Positions 1 to 5,490 of a DNA stretch of 9,665 bases are shown one piece after another. The notes under the pieces are model-generated. The model made no database searches. It saw only the letters and a list, made by a program, of their open reading frames with translations, and was not told where the DNA came from. The stretch is from NCBI GenBank assembly GCA_030840415.1, contig JAVEEO010000354.1, positions 1-9,665 on the forward strand, read 5' to 3'. The stretch is from Pseudonocardiales bacterium (GTDB lineage Bacteria; Actinomycetota; Actinomycetes; Mycobacteriales; Jatrophihabitantaceae). Numbering within the stretch: the first letter of the stretch is position 1; every line of letters begins with the position of its first letter. The translations under genes and the position numbers were made by a program.

Positions 1-789
1 CCCGAGGCTGCCGCGTTCTTCGACGTGGACAACACCGTGGTGGTCGGCGCCTCGATCTTCCACTTCGCCAAGGGCCTGGCTGCTCGCAAGTACTTCTCCA
101 CCGCCGACCTGCGCCGCTTCGTCTGGCAGCAGGTCAAGTTCCGGGCCGGCGGCGAGGCCCAGCACAACATCACCGCGGCCCGGGAATCGGCGCTGGCCTT
201 CATCGCGGGCAAGTCGGTCGCCGAGATCGTGGCCATGTCCGAGGAGATCTACGACGAGACCATCGCCGCCCGGATCTACTCCGGGACCAGGGCGCTGGCC
301 CAGCTGCACCTCGACGCCGGCGAACGGGTGTGGCTGGTCACCGCCACGCCGGAGGAGCTGGCCAGGATCATCGCGCGCCGGCTGGGGCTGACCGGAGCGC
401 TGGGCACCCGGGCCGAGGAGCAGGACGGGCTGTTCACCGGACGGCTGATCGGCGAGTTGCTGCACGGTGAGGCCAAAGCAGCGGCGGTGCGCGAGCTGGC
501 GCTGCGCGAGGGGCTGGACCTGGCCCAGTGCGCGGCCTACTCCGATTCCATCAACGACCTCCCGATGCTGTCGCTGGTGGGACGCCCGGTCGCGGTCAAC
601 CCGGATTCAGCACTGCGGGACGAGGCCCGCCGGCAGGGCTGGGAGATCCGGGACTTCCGCACCGGGCGCCGGGCCGCCCGGATCGGGGTGCCGACCGCGC
701 TGGCCACCGCCGCGGCCGGCGGTGCGGTGGTCGGGGCCATGGCGATCGGCCGCCGGCAACGCCGGCACGCGCACCTGATCAGCGCCTGA
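1..789 (+). CDS. HAD-superfamily subfamily IB phosphatase (SerB1-like), 5' end missing
   Basis: This is a phosphomonoester hydrolase of the HAD-IB group, usually annotated as phosphoserine-phosphatase-like; its true substrate is unknown. The reading frame is open from base 1, and HAD motif I (FFDVDNT, nucleophile and acid Asp) is read at 16-36. The GTG at 25 lies inside that motif, so the real start is upstream of the window. Motif II is the Thr of VTAT (337-348), the motif III Lys is in GEAK (about 463-477) and motif IV is [11 protein letters not shown] (538-570). The catalytic set is therefore complete. The C-terminus carries an Ala/Gly/Val-rich hydrophobic stretch (about 697-747) followed by RRQRR, which looks like a membrane anchor. 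The gene is convergent with the acyltransferase gene. M. tuberculosis has a similar gene, serB1 (Rv0505c), at the matching place, as I recall. The family call is secure; the phosphoserine specificity is not. Confidence 0.9.
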   Translation, partial: PEAAAFFDVDNTVVVGASIFHFAKGLAARKYFSTADLRRFVWQQVKFRAGGEAQHNITAARESALAFIAGKSVAEIVAMSEEIYDETIAARIYSGTRALAQLHLDAGERVWLVTATPEELARIIARRLGLTGALGTRAEEQDGLFTGRLIGELLHGEAKAAAVRELALREGLDLAQCAAYSDSINDLPMLSLVGRPVAVNPDSALRDEARRQGWEIRDFRTGRRAARIGVPTALATAAAGGAVVGAMAIGRRQRRHAHLISA

Positions 790-807
790 GGCCCGGCCGG
801 CCCGCGG

Positions 808-844
808 TCGCCCTCAGTGCCAGATCGCCCTCAGTGCCAGATCG
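808..844. repeat. 17-bp perfect tandem duplication at the acyltransferase stop codon
   Basis: The unit ccctcagtgccagatcg occurs at 811-827 and again at 828-844, and the flanking tcg at 808-810 extends the repeat to about 2.2 copies. On the minus strand the first copy encodes the last residues and stop of the acyltransferase (SIWH-stop). The second copy lies directly downstream, out of frame and untranslated. It looks like a recent slippage duplication between two convergent genes. The rest of the 790-830 gap is only GC-rich (gcccggccggccc), with no convincing terminator. Confidence 0.9.
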
Positions 845-1754
845 AGCGGCGCTGCATCAGCAACCGGTACAGGCTGCCCTGGATCTGCTCGCGCACCCGG
901 TCGGTGATCTCGAAGACCAGCATCGGGTCCTCGGCGGCGTCCGGGCCGTACTCGGCGGTTTCGATCGGCTCGCCGAACTCGATGTACCACTTGCTGGGCA
1001 GTGGGATCAGCCCGAGCGGGCCCAGCCAGGGGAAGGTGGGCGTCAGCGGGAAGTACGGCACGCCGAGCATCCTGGCCAGGGTGCGGGCGTTGCCCAGCAT
1101 CGGATGGATCTCCTCCGAGCCGACGATCGCGGTGGGGATGATCGGGGCGCCGGTGCGCAGCGCGGCCGAGACGAAGCCGCCCCGTCCGAAGCGTTGCAGC
1201 TTGTACCGCTCGGAGAACGGCTTTCCGATGCCCTTGAAACCCTCGGGCCAGACCCCGACCAGCTCGCCCGCGCTGAGCAGCCGCTCGGCGTCGGCGTTGC
1301 AGGCCAGCGTGCTGCCGGTCTTGCGGGCCAGCGAGCCGAGCACCGGAGTGGTGAACACCAGATCCGCGCCGAGCATCCGCAGGAAGCGATGGTTGGGGGT
1401 CTCCTCGTGCACCGCGGCGGCGGTCATCACCCCATCCAGGGCCCACAGCGCGCCGGCGTGATTGGCCACGATCAACGCTCCGGACTCGGCCGGCAGGTGG
1501 TGCACGCCGGTGACCTCGGTGCGGAACCACCTGCGGTACAGCTGGCGGGCTGCCGGCAGCACCGCCGCCTCGGTGAGTTCGGGATCGAAGCCGAACTCGT
1601 CGACCGGGTAGTCGCCGGTGATCCGGCGGCGCAGGAAGGCCAGCGCGTCCGCCGCCCGGCGTTCCCAGCCGAGCGGGCGTTGCTCGGTCCCGATGGGCTC
1701 GGCATCGCCGCCGTCGTCCTGCCGGTGCAACCTGATGACCTGGGCCTCAGCCAT
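831..1754 (-). CDS. Lysophospholipid acyltransferase family protein (PlsC/LPLAT-like)
   Basis: This predicted 307-residue acyltransferase transfers an acyl chain to a glycerolipid or related acceptor at the cytoplasmic membrane. Block I is VANHAGALWALDG with His99 and Asp107, and block III is GVWPEGFKGIGKPF with Glu171-Gly172. TGAPIIPTAIVGSEE (about 201-215) matches the later LPLAT block. His and Asp are separated by seven residues rather than the four of classical PlsC (HX4D), which suits the divergent actinobacterial or MGAT-like LPLAT branch. There is no obvious signal peptide. The ATG at 1754 is preceded by a perfect AGGAGG (1767-1762), and the gene overlaps the end of the SDR gene by 8 bp, so the two are probably translationally coupled. 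M. tuberculosis Rv0502 occupies the same position, as I recall. The substrate is unknown. Confidence 0.85.
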   Translation of the reverse strand: MAEAQVIRLHRQDDGGDAEPIGTEQRPLGWERRAADALAFLRRRITGDYPVDEFGFDPELTEAAVLPAARQLYRRWFRTEVTGVHHLPAESGALIVANHAGALWALDGVMTAAAVHEETPNHRFLRMLGADLVFTTPVLGSLARKTGSTLACNADAERLLSAGELVGVWPEGFKGIGKPFSERYKLQRFGRGGFVSAALRTGAPIIPTAIVGSEEIHPMLGNARTLARMLGVPYFPLTPTFPWLGPLGLIPLPSKWYIEFGEPIETAEYGPDAAEDPMLVFEITDRVREQIQGSLYRLLMQRRSIWH

Positions 1755-2847
1755 GGCGAAGCCTCCTGGAGGATCCGATCGACGTGACGGAGGCCGGGGC
1801 GCCGGCCGGAGGCGGCGGGGTGGTGCGCAGCAGCGTGGCCAGCAGCTTCGCGCCGGTGTCGAGCACCGAGTCGGCGACCAGCGGCGGCACCGGCCGGCCG
1901 GTCAGGAACGATTCGAAGGCGGCGGCGGTGGAGAACTGCGGCGTGTAGCCGAAGGTGTCCTTGAGCCGGTCGTTGGCCACCACCCGCCCGAAGTTCAGGA
2001 ACTGCATCTGCTCGGGCGAGAAGTCGACGAAGCCGCTGCGCCGGACCGCCCGGCCCACCAGTTGGACGGCCGGTGCCGGCACCGCGACGGCCCGCTTGCC
2101 GGCCCGCCGGATGGCCTGGCTGAGCAGCAGTACCCCGTCGGCGGCGACGTTGAAGGTGCCCGGCCGGTCGGAGGTACTGGCCTGCCGCAGCACCTCGACC
2201 GCGTCGTTCTCGTGCAGCAGTTGCAGCCGCGGGTCGAAACCGAACACGGTGGGCACCACCGGCAGCTGGAAGTACCGGGTCAGCGGGGTGTCGATGAACG
2301 GTCCGACGAAGTTGGCGAAGCGCAGCAGCGTGACGCTGACGTCCGGACGCCGGCGGCTGAAGCCACGCAGGTAGCCCTCGACCTCGACGGCATCCTTGGC
2401 GTAGCCGCTGCGGGGCAGCGCCTTGGCCGCCATGTCCTCGGTGAAGATCGCCGGGTCGCGGGGCGAGGTGCCGTAGACCGCGGTGCTGGACTTGACCACC
2501 AGCCGCCGGACCGTGTCGGAGTTCTGGCAGGCGGCCAGCAGCTGCATGGTGCCGATGACGTTGAGTTCCTTCATCGGCGTGCGGCCACCGGCACCGTGCG
2601 GGGTCGCGGTCACCGAGGCGTGCACGACGGTGTCCACCCCGGCCTGGCTGATCACCCGCGAGATCAACGGGTTGCGGATGTCGGCCCGGACGAACTCGGT
2701 ACGGCCCAGCAGGTCGAGGTCGGCGCGGGCCGGTGGCACCGTGTCGACGCCGATGATCCGGTCGATCGCGGGGTCGGCAGACAGCCGCCCGGCCAGCCGG
2801 CAGGCCAGGTAGCGGCTGATTCCGGTGACCAGGACGACCCGCGACAT
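1747..2847 (-). CDS. Extended-SDR / NAD-dependent epimerase-dehydratase-like protein with degenerate motifs
   Basis: This predicted 366-residue Rossmann-fold protein of the extended SDR class is often annotated galE2-like. The N-terminus MSRVVLVTGISRYLA is the dinucleotide-binding turn. The usual GxxGxxG is reduced to G9, with Arg12 and Ala15 at the other two positions. Asp35 (GVD) would bind the adenine ribose, and RADIRN (54-59) is the second Asp loop. The VVKSSTAVYG segment (117-126) keeps the Ser/Thr of the triad. In SGYAKDAVEVEGY, Tyr149 is present but the Lys of YxxxK is replaced by Ala153 (a Lys sits at 151). Classical epimerase chemistry is therefore doubtful, although this may be normal for the actinobacterial subfamily. 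Residues after about 320 form a Pro/Ala-rich tail. The ATG at 2847 has an AGGAG (2856-2852). The gene lies 35 bp after the bS22-like gene and overlaps the acyltransferase by 8 bp, so it is probably in one operon with both. Confidence 0.82.
   Translation of the reverse strand: MSRVVLVTGISRYLACRLAGRLSADPAIDRIIGVDTVPPARADLDLLGRTEFVRADIRNPLISRVISQAGVDTVVHASVTATPHGAGGRTPMKELNVIGTMQLLAACQNSDTVRRLVVKSSTAVYGTSPRDPAIFTEDMAAKALPRSGYAKDAVEVEGYLRGFSRRRPDVSVTLLRFANFVGPFIDTPLTRYFQLPVVPTVFGFDPRLQLLHENDAVEVLRQASTSDRPGTFNVAADGVLLLSQAIRRAGKRAVAVPAPAVQLVGRAVRRSGFVDFSPEQMQFLNFGRVVANDRLKDTFGYTPQFSTAAAFESFLTGRPVPPLVADSVLDTGAKLLATLLRTTPPPPAGAPASVTSIGSSRRLRHG
1762..1767 (-). promoter_or_regulatory. Strong Shine-Dalgarno of the acyltransferase gene
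   Basis: Read on the minus strand this is AGGAGG, 7 nt before the ATG at 1754. It lies inside the 3' coding end of the SDR gene, which fixes the acyltransferase start and supports co-transcription. Confidence 0.85.
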
Positions 2848-2882
2848 CGAGCTCCTACCGGAGGTGGCCTAGCAGGGTGGGG

Positions 2883-2981
2883 CTACTTCTTGTTGCGTCG
2901 CTGGACGCGCGTCTTCTTCAGCAGCTTGCGGTGCTTCTTCTTGGCCATCCGCTTGCGCCGCTTCTTGATGACAGAACCCAT
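2883..2981 (-). CDS. Small basic ribosomal protein, bS22-like (AURKAIP1/COX24-domain family)
   Basis: This 32-residue gene is easily missed. The product begins [19 protein letters not shown] and is almost entirely Lys/Arg. From memory it matches the small 30S protein called bS22 in mycobacterial ribosome structures (Rv0500B), which is related to the C-terminus of mitochondrial mS38/AURKAIP1. In those structures it binds 16S rRNA near the decoding region. The start is ATG 2981, preceded by GTGAGGTAGGCA, which offers a GAGG-type ribosome binding site. The stop is TAG at 2885-2883. It lies between the small HTH gene and the SDR gene, the same neighbourhood as in mycobacteria. Identification rests on the near-identical length, the [12 protein letters not shown] start and the context. 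Confidence 0.9.
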   Translation of the reverse strand: MGSVIKKRRKRMAKKKHRKLLKKTRVQRRNKK

Positions 2982-3018
2982 TGCCTACCTCACCCACCTG
3001 ATCGACTCGCGTTGGAGA

Positions 3019-3051
3019 ACCTGAGCGACTTGGCTGAACTCGACCTCAGGT
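3019..3051 (-). promoter_or_regulatory. Inverted repeat in the leader of the bS22-like gene
   Basis: acctgag (3019-3025) and ctcaggt (3045-3051) are exact 7-nt reverse complements around a 19-nt loop, ending 38 nt upstream of the ATG at 2981. If the 206-bp gap contains the promoter of the ribosomal protein gene, this stem would lie in its 5' leader. A regulatory role is only a suggestion, because a 7-bp stem with a long loop is weak. Confidence 0.3.
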
Positions 3052-3073
3052 CATGCACGCGTCACTGGTCGGC

Positions 3074-3079
3074 AGCTTA
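3074..3079 (-). promoter_or_regulatory. Possible -10 element for the bS22-like gene
   Basis: TAAGCT on the minus strand fits the actinobacterial TANNNT -10 pattern and would start a transcript with a leader of about 85-90 nt. No good -35 is visible. The 206-bp spacing from the HTH gene makes a separate promoter plausible. Confidence 0.3.
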
Positions 3080-3132
3080 CCGTGCTGGGCCGGGCCTCCT
3101 GAAACACGGCCGGAACTGCGCCGCCACCCCGG

Positions 3133-3147
3133 CCCGGCATGCCCGGG
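3133..3147. terminator. Possible hairpin downstream of the HTH gene
   Basis: CCCGG (3133-3137) and CCGGG (3143-3147) pair around a 5-nt loop, about 40 nt after the HTH stop. There is no U tract, so it could at most be a weak actinobacterial-type terminator or attenuator. Confidence 0.25.
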
Positions 3148-3187
3148 ACAACCCGCACCGCCGGCCGGACTGCCGTGCCGGCGCCGG

Positions 3188-3391
3188 TCAGCCCGCTTCG
3201 AAGAAGGCACTCTTCAGGTAGTCCTGGACGGCCTTCTCGGGCACCCGGAAGGAGCGTCCCACCCGCACCGCGGGCAGTTCGCCGGAGTGCACCATGCGAT
3301 ACACCGTCATCTTCGAGACACGCATCACCGCGGCCACCTCGGCCACGGTCAGGAAGCGCACCTCACGCAACCCATCTGGGGTCGTACTCAT
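3188..3391 (-). CDS. Small excisionase-type (MerR-like) helix-turn-helix DNA-binding protein
   Basis: This predicted 67-residue transcription factor is one winged HTH of the excisionase/MerR-like (TIGR01764-type) family. The segment from LTVAEVAAVMRVSKMTV to GELPAVRVGRSFRV (residues 14-50) is the HTH plus wing. The tail is PEKAVQDYLKSAFFEAG. It closely resembles M. tuberculosis Rv0500A from memory and is more distantly like BldC. The start at ATG 3391 gives the usual family length. The frame is open further upstream to a possible start at 3532, but those residues are Cys/His/Ser-rich and unlike the family. The ribosome binding site is weak (GGTGA). The ATG overlaps the TGA of a 37-codon upstream reading frame (ATGA), so coupling is possible. 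It sits between proC and the bS22-like gene. Its targets are unknown. Confidence 0.88.
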   Translation of the reverse strand: MSTTPDGLREVRFLTVAEVAAVMRVSKMTVYRMVHSGELPAVRVGRSFRVPEKAVQDYLKSAFFEAG

Positions 3392-3501
3392 CGATTCACC
3401 GGACTCTCGGCACGTGACAGTGAGCCAGCTTCGCGCCGGGCAACCTGACACGCACGTGCTGGGGTGAGAGTAGCGGTAACTATGGGGCTCATGCGATGCA
3501 T
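3388..3501 (-). other. Possible 37-codon upstream reading frame ending on the HTH start codon
   Basis: Starting at ATG 3501 (MHRMSPIVTATL...), this frame ends with a TGA that shares ATGA with the start of the HTH gene. The peptide has no recognisable domain, and the only ribosome-binding-like sequence is GAAG very close to the ATG. It could be a coupling leader peptide or chance. Confidence 0.2.
3411..3458. repeat. Two CACGTG palindromes 42 bp apart upstream of the HTH gene
   Basis: CACGTG occurs at 3411-3416 and 3453-3458, a spacing of four helical turns. Each has TGACA/TGTCA-like sequence beside it in opposite orientation (cacgtgacag and ctgacacgcacgtg). This may be a paired operator in the leader or promoter of the HTH gene, but in GC-rich DNA it may be coincidence. 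Confidence 0.3.
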
Positions 3502-3518
3502 GTTCTTCACAAAGTGAA
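3490..3518. promoter_or_regulatory. Two adjacent 5-3-5 dyads in the AT-rich region between proC and the HTH gene
   Basis: CATGC-GAT-GCATG (3490-3502) and TTCAC-AAA-GTGAA (3506-3518) are both perfect 13-bp inverted repeats, with centres 16 bp apart. They lie in the only AT-rich patch of the 192-bp gap. On the minus strand, TAGTTA and TACTCT (3472-3467) are possible -10 elements just downstream. They are good candidates for regulator binding sites at the promoter of the HTH gene. The regulator is unknown, and the HTH protein itself could be one. Confidence 0.45.
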
Positions 3519-3531
3519 TACTTTTTGGCCA

Positions 3532-3549
3532 CGCCCGGCGCGCCGGACG
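3532..3549. terminator. GC-rich hairpin downstream of proC
   Basis: CCGGCGCGCCGG (3535-3546) is a perfect palindrome. Outer pairs, including one G-U, extend it to about 9 pairs over 3532-3549. It starts about 35 nt after the proC stop, where a terminator would be expected, but it has no U tract and an awkwardly small loop. Confidence 0.35.
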
Positions 3550-3583
3550 GGCTTGTGACAGAAATCGTGCTGGGCAGGGCTGG

Positions 3584-4408
3584 TCACTCGGCGTCGGCGG
3601 CCCGCCCGAGTTCGGCCGAGCGGTTGCGGGCCGCCTCGATGGCCGCCAGGAACGCGGCTCGCACACCGTGGTTCTCCAGCTCGCGAATGGCGGAGATGGT
3701 GGTACCGGCCGGGCTGGTGACCGCCTCGCGCAGCTGCACCGGATGCTCGCCGGAATCGCGCAGCATCACCGCCGAACCGACCAGGGTCTGCACGATGAGC
3801 TCGGCGGCCAGAGCACGCGGCAGGCCGAGCAGGATGCCGGCGTCGATCATCGCCTCGACCAGGAAGAAGAAGTAGGCCGGACCGCTGCCGGACAGGGCGG
3901 TGACCGCGTCCAGCTGCGACTCGGGCACCCGGACCACCCGGCCGACCGCCGACAGCAGCTCGTCCGCGCGCTGCAGGTGCTGCTGGCTGGCCCGCGACCC
4001 GGCCGAGATCGCGGTCATCGCCTCGTCGACCAGCGCCGGGGTGTTGGGCATGCACCGCACCACGGCCGGGCCGGCCGGCAGACCGCGCTCGATCCGGGCG
4101 GTGGTGATGCCGGCGGCCACCGACACGATCAGGTGCTCGGCGGTCACCAGGTCGGCCAGCTGGTGCAGCAACCGGTCGATGTCCTGGGGCTTGACCGCGA
4201 TCAGGATCGTCGAGCAGGACTGCACGGCCTCGGCGACCTCGACCACCCGGATGCGGTAGCGCTCGCTGAGGTAGCGGATCCGCTCGGGATAGTGCTCGAC
4301 CATCAGGATGTCGTCAGGACCGGCGCTCTTGCGCAGCAGCCCGGACAGCAGCGCCTCGCCGATCTTGCCGCCGCCGATGATCGCCAGCCGGCCGGGGTTG
4401 CTCGTCAT
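3584..4408 (-). CDS. proC: Pyrroline-5-carboxylate reductase
   Basis: This 274-residue enzyme catalyses the last step of proline synthesis, NAD(P)H-dependent reduction of pyrroline-5-carboxylate to proline in the cytosol. The sequence has the Rossmann motif AIIGGGKIGEAL (9-20), AVKPQD (71-76), VSVAAGI (95-101), RCMPNTPA (118-125) and the helical domain signature ALSGSGPAYFF (171-181). These are followed by EAMIDAGILLGLPR (185-198) and REAVTSPAGTT (227-237). Length and motifs are standard, so the gene looks intact. The start at ATG 4408 has only a weak GGGG upstream. GAGAAT lies 6 nt before the ATG, an imperfect match to the leaderless pattern seen at other genes here. It follows the ppx-like gene by 42 bp on the same strand. 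Confidence 0.97.
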   Translation of the reverse strand: MTSNPGRLAIIGGGKIGEALLSGLLRKSAGPDDILMVEHYPERIRYLSERYRIRVVEVAEAVQSCSTILIAVKPQDIDRLLHQLADLVTAEHLIVSVAAGITTARIERGLPAGPAVVRCMPNTPALVDEAMTAISAGSRASQQHLQRADELLSAVGRVVRVPESQLDAVTALSGSGPAYFFFLVEAMIDAGILLGLPRALAAELIVQTLVGSAVMLRDSGEHPVQLREAVTSPAGTTISAIRELENHGVRAAFLAAIEAARNRSAELGRAADAE

Positions 4409-4450
4409 GACCCCATTCTCGCAGCGGGCGCGGCCGGCTCACCGTACTGG

Positions 4451-5377
4451 TCAGCGGAGCTGGTCCAGCCGGCGCAGGATCACTCCCTCGCGCAGCGCCC
4501 AGGGCGAGAGCTCGAACTCCGAGACGCCCAATGCCAGCATCGCCTGCTCGGCAACCACCGCGCCGGCCATCGTCTGGTGGGCGCGGGCGGCCGACACCCC
4601 GTCGAGCTCAGCGAGATCCGCGGACGGGATCCGGGAGATGAAGCCGATGATCTGGCGCAGGCCGTTGATCTGCAGGCTGCGCCGGACCCGGGGGCCGGCG
4701 TTGGAGGGAGCGGCACCGGCCAGCCGGGCCAGCGTCCGGAAGGTCTTGCTGCTGGCCACCACCCGGTCCGGCGTGCCGGTCGCCAGCAGCTGGCGGGCCG
4801 GTTTGGCGAGCTGGTCGGCGACGTGGCGGCGCAGTTCCTCGATCGAGCGCTTGGACGGCGGGTCGCCGTCGAGCCATTCCCGGGTCAGCCGGCCGGCCCC
4901 GAGCGGGACCGACAACGCCACCTCCGGCACCTCGTCGGTGCCGACCGCCAGCTCCAGGGAGCCACCGCCGATGTCCAGGCACAGCAGCCGGCCGGCGCTC
5001 CAGCCGAACCACCGCCGCACCGCCAGGAAGGTCAGCACCGCCTCGTCCTCGCCGGTGAGCACCTGCAGGTCGACGCCGGTCTCCTCCTTGACCCGGGCCA
5101 GCACCTGGGCGGAGTTCCGGGCGTCCCGGACCGCCGAGGTGGCGAACGGCAGCAGCTCGTCGCAGTGCAGTTCGGCAGCCTGCCGGCGGGCGCCGAGGGT
5201 GGCACCGACCAGCGCATCCGCTCCTTCGGCGGCCAGGTCCCCGCGCTTGTCGATGTGCTCGGCCAGCCGCAGGACGCTCTTGCGGGACAGCTGCGGAGTC
5301 GGCTGGGCTCCGAGGTGCGCATCCATCACCAGCAGGTGAACGGTATTGGAGCCGACGTCCAGCACGCCCAGTCGCAT
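4451..5377 (-). CDS. Ppx/GppA-family phosphatase (exopolyphosphatase or pppGpp phosphohydrolase)
   Basis: This 308-residue protein of the ASKHA fold hydrolyses polyphosphate ends or pppGpp; the sequence alone does not separate the two. The first phosphate loop is LDVGSNTVHLL (6-16) and the second is LCLDIGGGSLEL (132-143). TGEDEA (108-113) carries the likely catalytic acid, and FATSAVRDARNS (78-89) is a family hallmark. The short form without the C-terminal HD-like domain matches actinobacterial Ppx1 (Rv0496, from memory). I chose ATG 5377 over the in-frame GTG 5386 for two reasons. The family starts MRLGVLDVGSN, and TAGCGT (5390-5385) lies 7 nt before this ATG, which suits a leaderless mRNA; there is no Shine-Dalgarno. 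It is divergent from the cysteine-rich YkgJ-like gene and upstream of proC. It fits the nearby phosphate regulators. Confidence 0.92.
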   Translation of the reverse strand: MRLGVLDVGSNTVHLLVMDAHLGAQPTPQLSRKSVLRLAEHIDKRGDLAAEGADALVGATLGARRQAAELHCDELLPFATSAVRDARNSAQVLARVKEETGVDLQVLTGEDEAVLTFLAVRRWFGWSAGRLLCLDIGGGSLELAVGTDEVPEVALSVPLGAGRLTREWLDGDPPSKRSIEELRRHVADQLAKPARQLLATGTPDRVVASSKTFRTLARLAGAAPSNAGPRVRRSLQINGLRQIIGFISRIPSADLAELDGVSAARAHQTMAGAVVAEQAMLALGVSEFELSPWALREGVILRRLDQLR

Positions 5378-5384
5378 GCCGGTC

Positions 5385-5390
5385 ACGCTA
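5385..5390 (-). promoter_or_regulatory. Probable -10 element of the ppx-like gene, leaderless
   Basis: TAGCGT on the minus strand, with 7 nt to ATG 5377, places the transcription start at or next to the start codon. No Shine-Dalgarno is present, and no clear -35 is visible. Confidence 0.5.
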
Positions 5391-5477
5391 GCCGATCCGG
5401 CCGCACCGGCCGATTCCGGTCGGCGGCCGGGTGAAGCGCTCTGGCCGGTCGTCCCGCAGCCATCACCGGCGCCCGGT

Positions 5478-5483
5478 TAGGCT
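5478..5483 (+). promoter_or_regulatory. Probable -10 element of the YkgJ-like gene, leaderless
   Basis: TAGGCT lies 7 nt before GTG 5491 with no Shine-Dalgarno between, so transcription should begin at the start codon. The same hexamer precedes phoU. No -35 consensus is visible. Confidence 0.55.
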
Positions 5484-5490
5484 CGCGGTT

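Noticed and set aside
528..1787. 419-codon open frame on the plus strand opposite the acyltransferase
   Set aside because: It is Gly/Arg/Gln-rich, without domains, and antisense to a clear enzyme gene. Long antisense frames are expected from GC-rich third positions.
1618..3024. 468-codon plus-strand open frame opposite the SDR gene
   Set aside because: Low-complexity Arg/Gly/His composition and full overlap with a real gene on the other strand.
3482..3517. 11-codon plus-strand frame (MGLMRCMFFTK)
   Set aside because: No ribosome binding site, and it lies across the two dyads; probably chance.
3668..5434. 588-codon plus-strand open frame opposite proC and ppx
   Set aside because: It is the longest frame in the window but spans two well-supported opposite genes, and its Gln/His/Asp/Gly-rich sequence has no domain.
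5431..5490. Upstream GTG start (5431) for the YkgJ-like gene
   Set aside because: It would add a basic leader unlike the family and run through the TAGGCT promoter element.
5378..5490. PHO box between ppx and the YkgJ-like gene
   Set aside because: Single CTTCACC- and CATCACC-like heptamers occur, but there are no 11-bp-phased neighbours.
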